NCBI GenBank assembly: GCA_036677375.1
Contig: JAVBWO010000018.1
Span: forward strand, 53,289-117,288
Reading direction: 5' to 3'
Origin: JAVBWO01 sp036677375
GTDB taxonomy: Bacteria > Bacillota > Dehalobacteriia > UBA4068 > UBA4997
DNA length: 64,000 nt
Shown here piece by piece: positions 61,822 through 64,000 of this stretch. The position numbers were made by a program, and so were the translations under genes. Under the pieces are notes generated by a model. It did no database searches and was not told the DNA's origin. It saw only the letters and a list, made by a program, of their open reading frames with translations. Every line of letters begins with the position of its first letter. Within the stretch, counting starts at the first letter, position 1.

Positions 61822-62841
61822 ATGGCTGACAAAAAGCCATTACTGGATATTCGTGATCTTTATGTCAACTTTAAAGTGTATGGCGGCATGGCTCAAGTTA
61901 TTAACGGCATCAATTTTAAAGTATATCCCGGCGAGAAGATCGGTTTGGTGGGTGAATCCGGTTGCGGTAAGACCACGACGGTGAAGTCCATTATGAAGGT
62001 TTTGCCCAAGCAGGCGAGAATTCCGCAGGGGGAGATCATATTCCAGGATCATGACGTTTTAAAAATGACCACAAAGGCTTTGAACGAGCTGCGGGGACAA
62101 AATCTCTCCATGATTTTCCAAGACCCTACCGCCGCTTTAAACCCGGTATTTACCGTAGGCTTTCAGATCAGGGACACCATCCGCTATTCCGGCATGGTGC
62201 CTGATAACAATAAAAAGGTGATTAACGAAAAAGCAATTCAGGCGCTGAAAGATTGCTCCATGCCAGACCCGGACCGGATCTTGAAAAACTATCCATTCCA
62301 GCTTTCCGGCGGCATGCGGCAGCGGGTTTGTATCGCCATGGCCTTGGCTACCGCCAGTAAGTTGATGATCGCGGACGAACCCACCACCAACTTAGATGTT
62401 ACCATTCAGGATCAGGTATTACGCTTGATCCGCAGCTTAGTTGATCAAAAGAATACCTCTTTGATCCTGATTACCCACTCTTTAGGGGTGGCAAGAGAAA
62501 TGACGGATCGCATTTATGTCATGTATGCCGGCAATATGATGGAGACTGCTTTGACAGAGGAGATCTTTGAAAATCCCTGTCATCCCTACACCCAGGGCCT
62601 ACTGGCTTCCATTCCTAAGCTCACCGGCGAGGGTATCATGGCCGGTATTGAGGGCCGTTTGCCCAGCTATGTGAATCCGCCCAAGGGCTGCCGCTTCCAA
62701 CCCCGCTGCCCCAAGGCATTGGCCCGCTGCGCGGAAGAAAAACCGCCTTTCTATCAGCTATCGGAGAACCATGAGGTAGCATGTTTCCTTTATGAAAATC
62801 AAGCAATCAAGCAAGAGACAGGAGGTGCGACCAATGGCTGA
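61822..62841 (+). CDS. dppD: Peptide-type ABC transporter ATP-binding protein (DppD family)
   Basis: 339 residues from ATG 61822 (GAGGAGG upstream). Walker A in LVGESGCGKTTTVKS, signature motif in FQLSGGMRQRVCIAMAL, Walker B in LMIADEPTTNLDV. The C-terminal oligopeptide extension has GCRFQPRCPKALARC, which in this family can bind an Fe-S cluster. It powers import with DppF and overlaps it by 8 bp. Confidence 0.95.
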   Translation: MADKKPLLDIRDLYVNFKVYGGMAQVINGINFKVYPGEKIGLVGESGCGKTTTVKSIMKVLPKQARIPQGEIIFQDHDVLKMTTKALNELRGQNLSMIFQDPTAALNPVFTVGFQIRDTIRYSGMVPDNNKKVINEKAIQALKDCSMPDPDRILKNYPFQLSGGMRQRVCIAMALATASKLMIADEPTTNLDVTIQDQVLRLIRSLVDQKNTSLILITHSLGVAREMTDRIYVMYAGNMMETALTEEIFENPCHPYTQGLLASIPKLTGEGIMAGIEGRLPSYVNPPKGCRFQPRCPKALARCAEEKPPFYQLSENHEVACFLYENQAIKQETGGATNG

Positions 62842-63796
62842 TGACATCTTAGTAGTGGAGCATATGAAGAAATATTTCCCAACCAACAAAAGAGATCGCT
62901 TCGTCAAAGCGGTGGACGATATTAATTTTACCGTCCGCACCAATGAAGTGGTGGGCTTGGTGGGGGAGTCCGGTTCCGGCAAAAGCACCACCGCTTATGT
63001 GGTCATGGGGATGCACGGCATCACCTCCGGTAAAGTAACATTTAAGGGCGAAAATATTTCCATGCCAGCCCGGAAGCGTTCCCTGCGTATGAAAAAGGAT
63101 ATCCAGATCGTGTTCCAGGATCCGGGAACTTCCTTAAATCCTCAGCGTACCGTTGGTAATATCCTAAAAATGCCTTTACAAGTGCATAAGATTGTACCAA
63201 ATGATCAGATTGAAGATAAAATCTACGAATTGCTGGATATGGTAGGATTACCGCCTGAGACCATGTTTAAATATCCCAGATCTTTGGGGGGCGGTGAGCG
63301 GCAGTTGGTAGCAATCGCCCGGGCGCTAACCACCGATCCTTCCCTGATGGTCTTGGATGAACCCACCTCCGCTTTGGACGTGTCGGTTCAGGCTAAGATC
63401 ATCAATAAGCTGATGGATCTACAAAAAAACTTTAATATGTCCTATCTCTTTATTACCCACGATATGAGCTTGATGCGCAATATCGCTGACCGGATCGCCA
63501 TTATGTATCTGGGCCGCATCGTGGAAATGGCGCCTGCGGTGGAGTTCTTCCAACGTCCCCGCCATCCTTACACCAAAATGCTTTTGTCCTCCATTCCTGT
63601 GGTCTTAAAAGCGGAGCAAGAGCTGAAACCTGATAAAGTGGAATCCACCGGCGAGATTCCGAGCCCGGTGAACGTGCCTCCCGGTTGCCGTTTTCATACC
63701 CGTTGTCCTTATGCCAACGACCGTTGCAGGCAGGAGGAACCGCGGATGCAGGAGGTTTATCCCGACCACCAAGTGGCTTGCCATTTGTGTGATTAG
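62834..63796 (+). CDS. dppF: Peptide-type ABC transporter ATP-binding protein (DppF family)
   Basis: 320 residues from ATG 62834 (AGGAGG upstream). Walker A in LVGESGSGKSTTAYV, Walker B in LMVLDEPTSALDVSV. The signature motif reads SLGGGERQLVAIARAL, with Gly-Gly-Gly in place of the more usual LSGGQ or FSGGQ. The C-terminal CRFHTRCPYANDRC is the family extension. It is the last gene of the transporter block, followed by a GC-rich hairpin. Confidence 0.95.
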   Translation: MADDILVVEHMKKYFPTNKRDRFVKAVDDINFTVRTNEVVGLVGESGSGKSTTAYVVMGMHGITSGKVTFKGENISMPARKRSLRMKKDIQIVFQDPGTSLNPQRTVGNILKMPLQVHKIVPNDQIEDKIYELLDMVGLPPETMFKYPRSLGGGERQLVAIARALTTDPSLMVLDEPTSALDVSVQAKIINKLMDLQKNFNMSYLFITHDMSLMRNIADRIAIMYLGRIVEMAPAVEFFQRPRHPYTKMLLSSIPVVLKAEQELKPDKVESTGEIPSPVNVPPGCRFHTRCPYANDRCRQEEPRMQEVYPDHQVACHLCD

Positions 63797-63811
63797 CAGG
63801 TTTTATCAAAG

Positions 63812-63835
63812 CGCCCCGGCATTTATGCCGGGGCG
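63812..63835. terminator. GC-rich hairpin after the transporter operon
   Basis: CGCCCCGGCAT and ATGCCGGGGCG form a perfect 11-bp stem with a 2-nt gap. Only AATTTT follows, so it may be a partial terminator. Confidence 0.7.
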
Positions 63836-63936
63836 AATTTTCGGTAAAATTTCTGAAGCTTATTAAAATATTAGAATGAAACAGTAAAGAAGGAGGCAGC
63901 CCGGCTTGCGGGAACGGGAGAGCCGGGCGCAGGGAA

Positions 63937-64000
63937 ATGAGGATCAGAAAGAGCTTTCATACGATAGACACCCACACAGAAGGGGAACCGACCCGTACGG
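63937..64000 (+). CDS. Proline racemase family gene, 5' end only
   Basis: The reading frame from ATG 63937 encodes RKSFHTIDTHTEGEPTRT and runs off the window. IDTHTEGEPTR is the N-terminal signature of proline racemase, 4-hydroxyproline epimerase and trans-3-hydroxyproline dehydratase. AGGGAA precedes the start, and a GCCCGGCT/AGCCGGGC hairpin lies in the leader (63899-63928). It probably belongs to the catabolic locus; the catalytic Cys residues lie beyond the window. Confidence 0.8.
   Translation, partial: MRIRKSFHTIDTHTEGEPTRT

Overview
The window looks like chromosomal DNA of a low-to-moderate-GC anaerobic Firmicute (class Clostridia). Supporting signs are strong AGGAGG ribosome binding sites, S-layer (SLH) proteins, an RsgI-like anti-sigma factor, an Agr-type peptide locus, a YwqE/CpsB phosphatase with a BY-kinase, YedE/YedF/DUF3343 selenium genes, and c-di-GMP-I and yjdF riboswitches. 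I cannot name the species. I saw no tRNA, rRNA, CRISPR array, prophage or intact transposase.

Layout. 0.3-8.8 kb: a chemotaxis operon (HD-GYP, cheY, cheA, cheW, a duplicated cheW 3' end, an MCP, cheR, cheB). 9.4-14.5 kb: an ECF sigma/anti-sigma pair, a yjdF riboswitch with its DUF2992 gene, a diguanylate cyclase and small genes. 14.6-15.1 kb: a scar made of an SLH-gene remnant fused to an IS200/IS605 TnpA fragment. 15.1-20 kb: a GerMN lipoprotein, msrAB and panBCD. 20.4-28.8 kb: surface polysaccharide control genes (sugar-nucleotide dehydratase, Wzz, BY-kinase, PHP phosphatase) followed by two SLH proteins. 29-33.2 kb: small ligand-binding genes, a stalk-like protein and a selenium cluster.

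34-40.4 kb and 52.4-64 kb look like two halves of one catabolic locus. The first half has a PucR regulator, an Asp/Glu/hydantoin racemase, a DUF917 (S-methyl-thiohydantoin desulfurase domain) protein and a peptide-type binding protein. The second has an XRE-cupin regulator, HyuA, HyuB, an M24 peptidase, a second binding protein, a complete DppBCDF transporter and the start of a proline-racemase-family gene. Together they suggest import and ring opening of a hydantoin- or oxoproline-like compound or a modified peptide. The block between them (40.8-51.6 kb) holds unrelated genes: TrmO, an NTPase, GyrI-like and flavodoxin genes, a GGDEF/HD-GYP protein, an Agr-like locus, an arsenic operon and a c-di-GMP riboswitch gene.

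Cyclic di-GMP is a recurring theme: an HD-GYP protein, a soluble GGDEF protein, a membrane GGDEF/HD-GYP protein and a c-di-GMP-I riboswitch all lie here. The most unusual locus is at 44.2-47.8 kb. There a DUF5317 membrane protein, a kinase-less sensor-like membrane protein, AgrB and AgrD (predicted ring Cys-Ile-Phe-Phe-Ala) run toward the membrane GGDEF/HD-GYP gene, with no AgrC kinase or AgrA regulator. A 162-164 bp MITE-like element with CTAG-ended terminal inverted repeats occurs twice, and one copy supplies the stop codon of cheY.
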